Assembly: GCA_024336345.1 (NCBI GenBank)
Contig: JANFOG010000010.1
Coordinates: forward strand, 992,001 to 1,056,000
Reading direction: 5' to 3'
Source of the DNA: Mariannaea sp. PMI_226
Lineage: Eukaryota > Ascomycota > Sordariomycetes > Hypocreales > Nectriaceae
Length of the DNA: 64,000 nucleotides
Positions 12,184 through 25,463 of this stretch are shown here, piece after piece. Position 1 is the stretch's first letter, and each line of letters begins with the position of its first letter. Below the pieces are notes generated by a model, which did no database searches, was not told the origin of the DNA, and was given only the letters and a program-made list of their open reading frames with translations. The translations under genes and the position numbers were made by a program.

Positions 12184-14927
12184 GGTGAATTAAAGAAAAA
12201 GAGTTCGTTGGTGTGTTTGTTGAAGGGGGAAGTCGACAGAGCCAGCAGGCGTGATAAATGGCTGATATTCCCAGGCAAGATGCCTAGTCAGGTGTCGTCC
12301 TCCTCTTTTAGGCGGGCAAGCAATCGAGCAAAGCTGACGATGATGCCCGATTACCCGTATCACAAAAGGAGACAGCTACACACGTGCGCACCGGGGAGTC
12401 TTTATCTTATGCGTCCTGGCCGAACCGGAATCGACATCGGCCCCAGCCTCAAAGTTCGAATGCCCAATGCTGCCACGTTGAGGTGCTTGCAAAGAAGCCG
12501 GCGTGAACTACCTACAGCACAAGCAGGGCGCCCGCCTCCACCGATCTCGCGTGTCGACCAGTGATTCCCCTGTGCCTGACAGGCTCGACGATGGCCAGGG
12601 CAGGATCGGGAAAGGTGCAGAAATCGGGGTAGAGGAGGGAGGAAAGGATCCGCAGGCGCCTTATTCGTTGCTCTGCTTTTTCGGAGAGTCGGGAGGAGAG
12701 CGGTGGATGTGATGAGTCAACTAGGAGAAAATGTGGAAAGCGAGGCGGTGATGCCCTTTTGCTGTTGACGCCTTGCGTTTGTTTTCAGGTGCCGAGCAGT
12801 AGGCGCTTGGGTGTCGGGTTCGCAGGTGGAGAAGAGCAGCTGCTGTCGTGGCAGCTGGAGTTGGCAGTGGAGTAAGGAGCAATGAATTATCCCCCTCGAT
12901 TTGTGCCGAGTATTTATTGGAATTGTTGAAGTGGTGCCGGGAGGATTACGTATCGAAGGGTGGCGGAGAGGGTTGCACAGAGTACCAGGCAAGGTAAGTG
13001 CGGCGGCACTTGGGAGAGACTTGGTTTTGGAGGAGGAGGGGAGGAAGAAGAGGCACAAGATGGATTATAACGGATGGTATGGTGGTGGTGATGTTAGAAA
13101 AAGTCAATAAAGAAAGGGGGACAATGCCTGGGAATAATAATAAAAAACATAAAAAAAAACATTAGAATGCACACTCTATACTAACGGGGCATTGATCAAA
13201 TGAAAAAAAAAAAAAAGGAACGAAGAATGGATAATATTCCAGAAGCCATGTCTCGCCTCGTGGCAGGGATGATGTAAATTTGGGTATCCAGTCATGTTGA
13301 CAGCCTCAGCTGCCAAAAGCTGAGTTGATTGGATTCAGCCCAATTCAGGTGGTTGGGTTGCTTCGCTTCAGTGGAGCAGAGCACTGAAAAAGACTAAAAA
13401 TGCGGATGGCTGGAAGTTGTCATGATGGGTTTGACAACGCACACACAAAAGCCATGACGCACAAACAGATGGAGACCGGGAAGGAAAAAAAAAATACGAG
13501 GAACAAAGAGAAGTAAATAAATAAAGACCTAAAACATTCATCACGTCCGTCTCACTTACGCGGAAATATATACTCGGTGGGTTACTATCCCATTGTTCAA
13601 GGCGACCTGGGAGTTATGTTTACCTTATGATATTATCCTCTCCTCATGAGTTCCAATCCCCATCTGACCCACCCAAACAAAATAACTACGTACATAGTAC
13701 AACCCAATGCCTACTATGTAATCTGTACAGTACCCAACGACTTCAACCACATCAGTAACTGTACTGACACAGTGCAACAAAACCTTCTGGCAAAACACTC
13801 TTATGCATCACGGAACAGAAAGGGGGTCAAGTAGCCCATCAGTAATCAGACGGGCTGAGTTTGGCCTTATTTCAACCGGTCATGTGTGCATCCTATATAG
13901 CTATCTGGTAGTGTACCTGATATACCTCAGCTACATACGTGGTATGTAAGCTAGGCGCTGGACATGCGGCCCATTATACCGTCCGCCTGCTGCGTTGTCT
14001 CTCATGCCCAGGTTTCGCCTTGGAGTTTTCCTCGCCACTAAAATTGCCCCGAAAGCATTGAAGAGGCCAACCAACATCTCATTTGGCGCCCTCAATTCGG
14101 ATGCCTTGATAAATAACATTGGGCTCCGCCTTCAATTGTTTCAGACGTTGCTTGACACAGGCCCAGTCAACGACCTCTCACCTGCGACTGTCTTGCACAG
14201 CAAGTCACCACGCTGAGTAGCATTGGACGATGAAAGAAACGGACACAGCTCTGAGATCACAGCGGGCATAAAAGAACGCCCAAGCAGTAATCAGCCATTC
14301 AACGCCATACCTCAAGGCCCTGAAGCTGGTCGACGTCATTCTCGTTCAAGCGTTTGTCTGGGCGGCGAACTGGCTCCTCATCAGGCTCTGTGTTAATTTG
14401 GTCCTAATTTGTACCCTCTTCTCCAAGTGTACATAATCATGCACGCTAACTTTGAATATGCAAAACTACTCGAACTCGATGGAGACGATAATACATTCAG
14501 CCGTTTGGGTTTGGATTATTGAGGGGTCGGTGGCATCGTAAATGGGAAAAGAAGCGGTGCAGTCGTCTGGATGTTGCGCTGATGAATGAAGTCTGAGATA
14601 CGGTCGAATGTGACTGACACTGCTATCTGAGTGGAGACCCGGTTGGATATCCTAGGGAAGAAGAGTTACTAATGGAGATGTTGTCAGGATAGCCTCTTCC
14701 ATGATGAACGTGCAACTATATCTTCCTGCCGAAGTAGTGACGATATGAATCTGGCGTAGAAGCACAAAGAGTGACACCAAGTCAGATAATGCAGACTGAA
14801 AAGACGAAAACAAAATGTTAAAGTAAACGAGATATATGGTATTAATTCGCACAGTGATATCATGACAAAAAAGCAATCTGAAAGCATCTCTCCCCAAATC
14901 CAAATTCATGCAACAAAATCCATGTCT
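12184..14927. other. Intergenic, 2.7 kb
   Basis: The right part is the 3' flank of the Ppo-type gene; the left part is promoter and probable long 5' leader of the membrane-protein gene. It holds G/A-rich runs around 12600-12730 and A-tracts at 13151-13215. Open frames such as 12717-13058 (minus) have low-complexity composition with no domain, and I do not call them genes. Confidence 0.55.
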
Positions 14928-17900
14928 TTATTCCTCATCCCAAGTCACCTGCATAGAGGTGGGCAAAGGCCACAAGCTCGCCCAGTCCTCGGAGGGATAC
15001 ACAAACAAGCCACCAGGTCGGGGCACCGACTTCAGCTGGCCAGGGGCTCCAGCCGCTCGCTTCAGACCCTGCTTTCTGAAGACGGCACGGAAGAGCTCTG
15101 TCAAAGCGACGTGTCCGATTTCCCGATCAACAGAGGCGTGGTCGCCGATTCCGGACCAAACATACGACTCAACAGGCCGTCGAGGGTCGACACTCTCGGG
15201 GTTGGGGAAGTGCATGGCATCTCTGGCAGCGGAGGCGAAGGAAATGAAGACCTTGTGACCAGACTGGACATTCACCTTACGGCCGTCATCCTCTGGGATA
15301 GTTCCGACACTGGTTGCCTGACGGTAAGTGCCGTAGGTACCGGCCAGTCTGACACCCTCCAATGCATAACCCAGAAGAAGAGCATCCGTCTCCTCAGTGG
15401 CCTCCCGCAAAGCGAGGTGGTGCAATTCAGCTTGGTAGGCCTCGTTGGCAGGAGAGAGATAGAAGTTGAGAGACATGGCAAACTAGCAAAATTAATTAGC
15501 ATCCAAAGGGGGCTAGTAAACAACTCTGTCAGTGATATTTCAACTTACCAGTTGAGCTTGATTGGGAACCAAGATGCTGGCAGTGGGCAGGATCTGGTTC
15601 CACACAATATCTCCATTGCTCAAGCCAATCTTCTTGAGACCCTTGGCCACGGCAACGCCCTGCTTACCAAGAGAATCACCCTTGACCTGTTTGGTGAACA
15701 GGCCGCCCATACCGAGTGTGGTAGCTAGCTTAACATTGGTCTCGAGAAGACCAGCAAGTTGAGCGGCAGATTCCTGAGCCTTCAGGCGTAGAGGATACGA
15801 CTTGACGGGGTCAATGTCATAAAAGTTGGAGACGAAGATTGTGGCAAGAATGGTGTACAACTCCTGCTCGGAGTAGACGCCTCTAGGGTTGTCTGTTGTC
15901 TTGAGAGAAACGTTGAAGAGTCTCGAGATAAAGTGGACGTGAGCCAAGTTTCCTACATCTCGGATCACATCGACCTGGGGATTTCGACCAGCAATCCTAA
16001 ACGACTTCTCAACAAATAACCGCTCAGCGATCATGGAGTAGAAAGCCTTGAAAGTAGACTTCCAGTTGCCGCTGTAAAGCAATGCACCCAGGTATTTGCG
16101 CTGCTGGTCTGGCAGATCTGCAGTGTCGGACACTGTGAATTGGCGGCTGCCGGTAGCCATGAGACCTGTGAACGTCTCATCCCACGAAAATCGGAAGTTG
16201 TCCGCGTTTGACAGGATGAACCTAGCAGCTCCATAAGAAGTGATGTTGACGGGTGGGCTACTGTAGGTTGGACGATCGAAGTTGAAAAGGTGAATTCGGT
16301 TCAAGTTGGTCAGGATCTGTCTGTTTTCTGAGGGGATAACCATAGGGTAGTGAGCATAGACGGAGTTGGATTTGAAGTGGTTAGGGAAAGCCCGGATGAA
16401 GAGCTTATAGAATGTACATCCGTGGTTCACTTCCAAGTTGTATTCAGCCTCCTTGAAGCCCCAGTTGGTTAGGTAACGGGGGTTGTAATCCGTAGTGTAG
16501 TGACGGTCACCTCGCACGAGAGAGACAGCATCCGAAAGAACCACACGGGAGATGGTGTATGTGGGGGCAATGCCGACTCCGGGAACCATGGGGGTCTTGT
16601 GCTCCTCAGCTACAATACCAGGGTACAACTCGACGTTGTCAGGATGCTGATACAGGTTGCGAAGGTTCTCAGCAATCTCCGGGTCCGAGTTGAGATCCTC
16701 GAAGGTCTCATATGCCTTCAGTCCGAAGTGTTTACGGAACTCGTTGAGGCCGGCAAGGTTCCACTTTCGGCCACGAATAATACCGAGCATCTCGACGGGC
16801 TTCATAACCCGGGGGACGTTGCGGCCGCCAAAGGCACCACCGGGTTGCTCGATAGCCGTGGCCAGAGCCTCAATGAGCTCGTCGTCGTTGAAGCGGCCGT
16901 CAGGGCCTCGCTGGAAGCCATTGAAAGTTCGCTCACCCGGGTCTTGAGGCACGGACATCTCGAACTTCTTGACCGCCATGATCATACGCTGGATATCAAT
17001 GGGGCCCTCATACCCGTCCAACAACGACTTATAAAAGTCCTGGATCCACCTGTCGTCCATCTCCGAAATGCATGAATGCCATCGGTAGCACAGGTTGAAC
17101 TCGGCAGAAACAACATTGCCGACACCAGACTGGGAGCCTTCCTTGGTGCCAACTGCAACGCCCATCTCCTGTCTAGGGTCGAGAGTCCACGTCGTATCAA
17201 CACGGTTCAGGTTGATAATATTACGGACGTAATCAACCAAGGTGATGTTGATGTAAAGACCGGAGGTGACAAGTCGCGCAGTCTGGAAGAGCTCCTCGTC
17301 GTATTTCTTCCAAGCAGCGGTTGCGTCGTCTCCAGATAGGTTGGCAGCCGGCTTGGTGAATCGACCACCCTCGTTGATCTCTGCGAGGTTTGTGGCAATG
17401 TAGTTGTGGAAACGGTTGAACATGACCAAGATAATGCACACACCGGGCGGATTTCCTACCATGCGGCGGTCGGCGAAACAATCAGGCTTGATCAGACCGT
17501 CGTTGAAGGTTCGAATCGAGTCGCATTGCTCCTTGTTGCAGCCGTAGAGAGGGGCAAGGTCAAGATATGAGGATGAGTCGTTCTGGTTCGGATCCTGCAT
17601 GTCGGTCCAAAAGAGGTCTGGAAGCTTCTAATCAGCGGATGAAAAAGCCTTCATTTTCCTACAGCTCACGAACCGTGAATAACAATGGTAGCCCAGTACC
17701 ATAAGATACTGGATACATTGTTTGGGTTTCGCTTGAAGGCGCCACGAGCCATGACACCCTCGTAGATGGCCTCGGGATCTGGCTGGGCCCCTAGCTGCAG
17801 TGTCTTGGGCTTGCAGGATCGAGCGTAGGGAGTTCGAGCGGCACCCAACTTGGGGAAGTAGGGGTTCTTTTTTTTCAGTTATTAGACAGTGCTCCTTGAC

Positions 17901-18512
17901 AGAACTAATAAGCCATCCAAAAAGGGGGAGGGAACTCACGTTGTTAGAGCCATCGGGCTGACGGAACCGGTACTCATCACCCATATACAACAGGGGAGGG
18001 TGGTCAAGAGAGTACCACAGCTTGTCGATGAAGTCATTAGTGAGGATTTCTTGAATAGTGGAGTGGTCGGAGAGACCAGCAACGAGTTGGATCGTTCTCT
18101 CCATGATCATCGTCTTGTCATCACTCTGTGTCTCGCCCTTGAGCTTTGCGGAAACGATTGCAATGAGAGTCTTGACATCTGATGGGTGTTAGTCGCCAAC
18201 ATCCATATGACAACAACGGCAGTTTACGAACTCACCTCGCAGAGTCAGGCGCTTGAGATCCTCCTTCAGACCTGGTCGTTTCGCCACGGTAAGATATTGG
18301 CCGTCACCGCTCTTGTTGGGCAATGGTCTCTTGGATGCCACCTTGAGCTTCTTGTAATTCGCTAGGAAGCCCTCCTTCTTGGCCTTGACTTTGGTAGGCA
18401 TTGGGCCATAAGGATAAGGGACTTGTTGGACGGTAGCCTTGCCAACTCCATTGCGATAACCCTGGGTCCCATTGCTGGTCCCGTTCTTTGCCTGTGACCC
18501 GCTGGTGGACAT
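14928..18512 (-). CDS. ppoC: Psi-producing oxygenase: linoleate (10R)-type dioxygenase with degenerate P450 domain
   Basis: Join (minus): 18512-18236, 18178-17940, 17866-17674, 17617-15549, 15482-14928. The four introns are 57, 73, 56 and 66 bp; the sum is 3333 nt, 1110 residues, the usual length for this family. Residues ~110-640 are the haem peroxidase-type dioxygenase domain. The distal haem histidine is H236 (just before DLFWTD), and the catalytic tyrosine and proximal histidine are in YRWH (Y414, H417). Residues ~650-1110 are the P450-like domain, where the expected GxGxHxCxG haem-thiolate motif reads GIGDHASVD: Ser1043 replaces Cys. Loss of that Cys is described for Aspergillus PpoC, which makes 10-hydroperoxides but does not isomerise them. 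Such oxylipins act in the balance of sexual and asexual sporulation. ATG 18512 is preferred over one at 18683 because the extra residues are not family-like. PpoC rather than PpoA/B assignment is inference. Confidence 0.92.
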
Positions 18513-21500
18513 GTTTTTTCCTGCAGCTTCCACTCGTATCCTTGGGAGGTGAAAAGGGAAGAAGAGGGGGTGGGAAACAAGAGAGGAAAGGGGATCTAGA
18601 GTGATCAGAGACTTGGGAGTCCTGCCGACTTTTATCATGTAGGCCAATTCCAGCTCATCATCAGTACGTACAGTCCCCTCCACCCTCCCCTCGCTTCACA
18701 GTCTCCGAAGGGGGATCCAGTTGGCGTCATGCGTAAGACATGGCATCTGCGCAAGGACATTTCTGTGGAGTAGTTATGATCTCAGCCTGTCATCTTTTTC
18801 TGCTTCTAGTGAAGCTACTGGACAGAAGCAAAGGAGACCTCCGAATGCACACTGTCCAGCAGCTAGCTTGCGTAGTATTCACGATCCGCATGCCGCGGCC
18901 CGCATGAGTAGGAGGCCCGCGTTAGTCTTGACCCGCTGAGGCGTACGATGATGGGGGATGTAAGTTATGTACAAGGGGACCGCAAGACTGGTGGTTGGAC
19001 CGCGGGGCTAGAGTGGCATGGATAATATTGTTTCGTCCCGCGATCAACATCACTGGTGCCCTTCAGCCTTTTGTCTGGCTGGCCTGTATGGCCAATAATC
19101 TCGTAGTTGCAGCGGAGACGGACGGGTCGTCCGAGGTTCAGCTGGGGTCAATCTTCAAAGCCTCTTACTAGATTTGGGCCCGCTTGAGGTGCGAACTCGT
19201 TCTGAGAGCTCAAAACAACCTCTGTAGACATGACGACGAAAATGCTAAGTGTCTTTGATTCTTAAGATTCACATTATTTCGTCGAAACAACTCCCTCAGT
19301 ATTCTGTTCTATAACTCAGCATACGTCTACGATATCTCTTGGCGTATGTCTATTGACTTGGCCCAGCCTTCCTGGTCTCGCCTGTAGCACCGGTTCAATC
19401 ACAGCTGGGCAATAATTACAAGACATGATGTCTAGTAGAATCCCCAACTGCGCCGGGCCTCTCTCGATGATACACAGCTACGGTACGGTACGGTACTGTG
19501 ATTCCCCAGCCTGTCACACCGCAGGCTGCTAGGTGACTTGTGTGATTTATGTCCGTCCCTCCACATGTCTGAGTTGCCCTACACCACCGACACCCTGCCG
19601 TAGGTGGTTGAGACTTGGCCTCCAAAACTGTCTTCGATGATGTCCTATCAATGGGTCAGACAGCTCAGTCCGGCCTCTGGTGCCGGTCCCACCCCCTCAA
19701 TGCGGGCCTCAAAGAGAGCAAAAACGAGACTCTGGTCATTGCTTGCTTCAGCGCCACGCTTCAACTAGTCTCATCCTGCACGTCACCATGGCCACGGTTG
19801 GGCCTGAACACCTAAGCTTGGTTCCTGTTTCTCTCTCCTGGGGAGAATAGCGGTCAAGATTGATGAAGCTGCCTTGACTAAAAGGACCATTTTAGCGCCC
19901 ACCAGTTGATTGTAATCACCATCAACCGTTGCTCGGCATTCTGGAGGTAGTCAAGATCGCATTTTCAATGGCTACATCATAGGCAGTACTCTGTGGGGTT
20001 CACCACATTCCAACAGGACCTGCAATGAAAGTATTTCAACAAGCCTCAACTTTCCTCGTCCTCTTCGTAATCAGGCGATAGTCAGAAAAATGCACGTCGT
20101 TCACATGCTCAGTTTCAAGGTACACACAAACAATAACAGACCTCCATTCTGCTCTGCTCCTCAATACGAAGAAGTAAGTTGCCTGCTGTAGTGGGAGGTG
20201 GACAGGCGGACCATTATTTCGGATGACAAACACCGATAGCGCACACCATCCAGGCCAATTTCCAGTCCCTCCGCCTCTGTGCCAAAGTAATCGCGGACCG
20301 AGCCGTCGGCGCCTCCAGCCTCACTACTAAAGTCACTGTAGTTAGATCGACGGAACCACTGGTTAGCTTCATTCTGGTTCCTGGTCCTAGTTCTGTGGGG
20401 GGAAGTGTTTCTTTGTTAGACGCCCATTGTTGAATGTTTGACTAAGAACGCCAACAGAAGTCAGTCTCGAGACAGCTCATCGCAACGTCGACATCAACCA
20501 AGAATCCGGCAGTTGGTGTAAATATTTTGTATCAACATGACTCCCCGTGTGCATGCATGCTTCTGCCCTTCCATGACTGGATGGATCAACCCGCATCCAT
20601 GTAGGGCCCGCCCCAAGCATCCATACACAACCGCTACATTTGTTTAGTCCCGGACGATCTCGCGCGCCACCCCAGACGCATGGACACGCTATTTGTCTGT
20701 TCAACTGAGACATTCCGATGGGTTCAGCCATTGGCAAAAGAATGAATGCTAGTTGCACAGCGTTGAGGGAGGAGTGGTTCGGATATGCAGCCATCTCGAT
20801 TGGTTACTCCATCCTTGCCTGAGCTCAGGCCTTTGACGGCAGACGGCAAGGAGGTGTGCCACTTGAGAGCTGAGCTCCAGTTGCCAGCCAAGGACCCCGG
20901 CCTCCAGCTCTGGACCTTCCATAGCGATGCCCCATCCATTACAGTTATGAAGCGCTCATATTTTTCTAATCAATTTCAACGTTAACTTTGAAGAGATTCT
21001 GAGTACCGTAGGGTAGCTATGTCCCATCCTGATCATCTCCTCCGTCATATGTAGCATTCGGATTGATGTCATGAACCGTGGGTCTAGCCGTCCTTTTCTC
21101 CATCTCCCGATGGTTTCCAGGTATCGACCCTGTCCATGTACAGACACGTAGCCGGCGTGCGTAGTCCTGCAGAGCTACACCAATGGGGCAAAAGAGGACA
21201 TCTGCAGCTCCAAACCCTCCGTTTTGGTAGTGTTGAAGTTGTCGCTTGGGCTACCAGTTCGATGCGGTGACAGTACCGGTGAAGCATGCTCCTCTTGTAA
21301 GCGGGCGTCCGTCTCTTCCCGCGGATAATTGGTAAATTGATAAATTCTCGGGATGTATTTATTTTCCAAAGCCGTTTGTCCAACGAAGGAGAACAGACAT
21401 CGCCTGCTAGATCTGCGTAAACAAATATATGTGAGCTCTCCTAATTCCGCTCCCAGCCGTCATCCTTCAATGACCCATGCTCCCAGCTCTCACACCCTTG

Positions 21501-22422
21501 CCACTTGATGACATTTCAGCTGTCCTCTTTGCCGCCCCATCTGTCGATCATTTGACCAGTTGGGGAAGATAGCTTGCTCTTCACGGGATATTGGAGTATG
21601 CACTATTGCTTTCCGGGGTCCAATTGATAATGCGGATTCGTAGATCCCAGCCCAACTACCCCAAATGAATACGTATTAGTAAATTTACGCATGACGAGCA
21701 GCTGCTTTTCACGCATTACCCAACCAATATCATCGACCAAAATTGATCAACTAGGGAAGAACGCATAATATCCGGGATCCTTTCCGCCGACTTGTTTGCT
21801 TCAAGCAGATACCCAATTGCCTAGGCAGTCTAACCTCCTACGTACAATATTTGGAGTGTCATTTAACTTGAGTTACAGTACAACTTTCAAGCTATCCATG
21901 TCAACTGCCTGCCCGCTATAGCTGAGCAAGCTCCAGCAAACTACTGCAGTTGACTATTGGATACATAACCCAAAGGCAGCTGCCACGCCCTGCTGCTAGT
22001 GTCGTAATCAGATCTGCACGGGCTCACCATTGACAGATTGTCTTTGGGGGCTGGAGGGAACTGGAGATCTGGCACCCTTATCAAGGAAGATCAGCGAGAC
22101 CCAACGTAGTATAGTAGGTTATTACAGAGGTAATAACCGGCCCCAGGATAGAAAGTATAGAGTCCAAGAGACCGTCCTTGAATATAGAAGTTGCGCAGCC
22201 CCCGGTCAAATTCTCACATCACATGTGAATCATACACCATATAATCTTTCTATCCTCATTATTGCTTTTTATGTAGTCTCTAATTAGCTAGCGCTTGTTT
22301 TACACTGTTTGCCACGAAATGCATTTACTCTCCTAATCAAAACTCCTTTGCTATGCGCTAAGATCCTACCCAGTACTCTCACCGTCAACCACTTGTCAAA
22401 AACAGTCAAGTTTCATCACACG
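18513..22422. other. Intergenic, 3.9 kb
   Basis: Promoter of the Ppo-type gene on the left and 3' flank of the AMSH-type gene on the right. Frames are short and lack coding bias; none encodes a recognisable domain in single frame. A (TACGG)n run lies at 19479-19496. I did not find a tRNA. A highly fragmented multi-exon gene or a non-coding transcript cannot be excluded by eye. Confidence 0.5.
19479..19496. repeat. Short (TACGG)3-TAC tandem repeat
   Basis: Three and a half copies of a pentamer, giving overlapping GTAC palindromes. Simple repeat, no function visible. Confidence 0.8.
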
Positions 22423-24166
22423 TTATTGCTTTCGGAGATCGTGTACGTAGAATTCTAGCTTGTTGCTCTCATAAACATGTCCGTGGGGCTGCTCAGCTTC
22501 GGTATAAAGATTGTCGATGGCGTGTTGGTGAAAAGTCTCCTCGCGAGTACAATTAAGAATGTGGTCCAATCCAGGGGGGTGAGTGAGTCTGAAGATGCCG
22601 TGTCTAGAAACGGTAATTAGTCACGATATCGCGAAGATCAAGGGATAGCTTTTTAACGTACGAGGGCTTAAACTTCGGGGCACAGACGATGGCCACACTC
22701 TCCGGCATCATGACTTGATACCCAGACTGTGTGTGGAGATCTCTGGAACTCATAAAGCATGTCTGAGTTGGATGAGTGTGAATCCATCCTAACACGAGGA
22801 GGTCTTCGTTCATGCAATAGTCAAACATTGAAGTCTCGTTTTGCGTCTCACATGTGTCAGATGTGCATTTTTGCTCCGGTATCAAGAGGCACCGTACAAA
22901 AAGTGCATTGTTGATGGGCGTTCCGCAAAGTATACCGCACATTTCTAGTCCTTGACGGGTATTCTCGGAGGCAATATCTAGGAACGTTTGTCGAAGATCT
23001 TTAGGGAGGAACAGCGAGCGAACTGGGTCCCCATTCTCGAGATAAGCACCAGGCTTGAACGTGAGCCGCTCTTTCTTAGGATGTGGCAATGTGGGAGACA
23101 GTTCTTCCTTGGGCGGAAGCGAAGGTCGGTCATCGAGCTGTTTTGGTGGTGGCGGCGGTGTCGGAGTAAGGGGTTGGTACTGTGCCAAAGGAACTTTTCG
23201 AGGCACTAATGGGACCAGAGGAGGCGGCTGCAGATCATCTTTCGGTGGACGCTCAGGCTGCCTCGGTGGCTTAGATGGTATCAATGGTGGCGTCGATGCA
23301 GGATATCTTGGTTGTTCGAAATCAACCGGTTTCGATCGTGAGATGGAGGGGTAGTTGTAAGATGAAGTACTCGTTGGGCGATAGTCTTGGTCTGCGTGTC
23401 GTCGTTCCTGGGCGGAATCCAGAGCCTGTCTGGTCGCTTCCATCTGTCTCTGCAAGTCGTCATCATCGCCGAGACGTGACTGCGTGTCCCACGTATCCCA
23501 TCGGCCACCCATTCGCCGAGATAACACATCATCCTCTTTGATACCGGCTTGTCTTGTCGCACGCCGAGCTGTATCTCTCCTGAAAAGTTCCCTCTGGGCT
23601 AAATCAACAGCCAGATCTTGATTCTCGAAAGCATCTAGGATTCTCGCATTGCCGCTGAGGCTCGGGTCTCTAGCAGCGAACTCGGCATATTTGGAAGCAT
23701 GATGGGGTGTCTCGGCAAGGCCCTTGGGCGCTAGGCGTTCCCACTCCTTATATGCATTTTCTATCTCGGGTTTAAGGTCTTCAAGGTCCTGGATAACTCG
23801 GGTGATTCGTTTCTGCAAGGGTCGATAGGCTTTTTTGCTCTCTGGGTCCTTTGTTTGGGGGTGTGAAGGAAGAAACTGGAGCACCAGGACCGAATGCCGA
23901 TACAGCATCATATAGGCCCGGCCATAATCGCCATCTTTAACCGCAAAGGAAGCCTATGATATTGTTGAATGTCAGTTTCAGGTCGCGCTACGGCGGCGAT
24001 AGGTAGATGGGAGAAGGAGCTTGCGTACCTCTTGGTAGAGAGTCTCGGCAGCGCGGGTCCAATGTTTGAAGGGGATATTTGAATTAAAAGTGAAGTTTTC
24101 AGCCTGCGCTACAAGCTCCTTGATGCTCTGCGGCCTGCTGGGCAGCAAGGGAGCTCGAGACGCCAT
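22423..24166 (-). CDS. AMSH/STAMBP-family K63-type deubiquitinase (JAMM metalloprotease)
   Basis: Join (minus): 24166-24029, 23953-22662, 22603-22423. Introns are 75 bp and 58 bp; total 1611 nt, 536 residues. The N-terminal ~130 residues form a helical USP8/AMSH dimerisation-like (MIT-type) region. Residues ~270-342 are proline-rich (LTPTPPPPP and similar), suited to SH3 partners. The C-terminal third is an MPN+/JAMM domain with E383 (GLEMCG) and the zinc motif H438-x-H440...S449-x2-D451 (GWIHTHPTQTCFMSSRD). The last 60 residues are in a separate exon: HGIFRLTHPPGLDHILNC onward, ending FYVHDLRKQ, which completes the AMSH fold. Without this exon the frame runs into a false C-terminus. Family members trim ubiquitin chains from endosomal cargo at ESCRT-0/III; fission yeast has Sst2. 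Vps4, another ESCRT component, lies 3.4 kb away. Confidence 0.92.
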
Positions 24167-25463
24167 GTCGGAGTTGAGGCGATGTCCAATTGATGGATAG
24201 GAGAACTTCGCGCAGGGAGAAGAAGTTTGGACGTCAACACGCAATTAAGAGGAGGCGAGGAAAGTGGTCGTAGTCGTCTTCATCATCAGGTTGTAGACAA
24301 AGGAGGTGTGAGGAGGAAGGGAGTCGAACTGTCTGGTCTCGTGATGGAGGTTCTGAAGCAGGCTGGGTGGCTCCTAGTTTCCTTAGGCAGCCTTTCCTAA
24401 CCGCCAAGTCGTTGTTTTGCGTGTGCCCCTCCAACCAAACGTCATGCGCCAGGCCGTTGGAGAGCGACGGTAGATGGCGGGGCAGTGACGACAACGGCCC
24501 CGTTAAACACAACTCAAGGGCCTCATGCTATAAACGGGGGGTTAAATGCACGAATGCGTATAGAGAGGTTGCACTCTTGCCCTCCGCTCTCGATTGGTTC
24601 TCAGCACATGCAACTCTTGGATGACCAAGAAGGCTCAGCAAATGGGTTGAGCATGGCGTGTTTTCAACATAGTCATCATGCAATTCGTATCTGAAGCCAT
24701 GTCCACGCCATCATCTCTAGATATCTGACGTCTGGTGTTTGATGTCTTACCTGCCCGAAATGTTGGCAGCCTTTTGCCTTCGCCGCCACCAATTGTTGGC
24801 TTTCCTGTCCCTCCAGCACTTCGGAATTGATATCCACCACCCCTTGACGATAAATTGCTGGGTCATCACACCAACAATTATTCATGTCTTTTTTCTTCTA
24901 TTCAATATTAACTTTCTTAATCAGGGGCCCCTGTTTAATTCAATTAGTAGTTTGGGCATGATAAAGCAAGAAAAATAGCCGGCCTCTTCCGTTCTGTCCA
25001 GATTGACATTTCGGTGTAATTCGTCCATGACCATGCAATTCCTGGCTCCACCTCACCTTGAGTCTTGACCGCTTGGCCCAGTCCTCACCTCCGTTTATTC
25101 CTTCAAGTATGGCTCTGAGTCGCAGGGACTACCTCGCCTCATCTTCAGCATCAAATTACCGCCACCATTCCGTGTCTGTGCCCCCCACGACTTCCTCCGA
25201 GAACAACCTAAATCGGCCCATCAGCCCATCATCCATGTTCATGACACCGGAGGAACAGAGCCATGACCATATTGCGACCATATTGTGACCAGGACACCGT
25301 TGTCATGATAATACTAGGGTCTTGCGCCAGCCGGTATGACGAGACGTAGATAAACCCCCTCTGAGCCCAGTTTCCTGAGCATTGGAAAGTGAAGGGGGAA
25401 AAAAACCAAAACTTGTTTGTAAATCGCATACTCGCACCTAAATCACGTACAACCTAAACTGCA
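24167..25463. other. Intergenic, 1.3 kb, between divergent genes
   Basis: It separates the AMSH-type gene (minus) from the unrecognised gene at 25464 (plus), so it should hold both promoters. A 60-codon frame beginning at ATG 25109 and ending at 25288 has a serine-rich product. It could be a uORF of the downstream gene, but nothing supports translation. Confidence 0.5.

Noticed and set aside
12717..13058. 113-codon minus-strand frame upstream of the membrane-protein gene
   Set aside because: Low-complexity Pro/Thr/Ser composition with no domain; more likely leader or promoter DNA.
14862..15728. 288-codon open frame on the plus strand opposite the Ppo-type gene
   Set aside because: It is antisense to two well-supported Ppo exons; open only because of their codon bias.
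19391..19410. GGTTCAATC, a B-box-like sequence
   Set aside because: Flanking bases do not pair into a T-arm, and there is no upstream A-box or acceptor stem.
25109..25288. ATG-initiated frame of about 60 codons upstream of the unrecognised gene
   Set aside because: It could be an upstream ORF, but the Ser-rich composition and lack of splice link to 25464 give no support as a gene.
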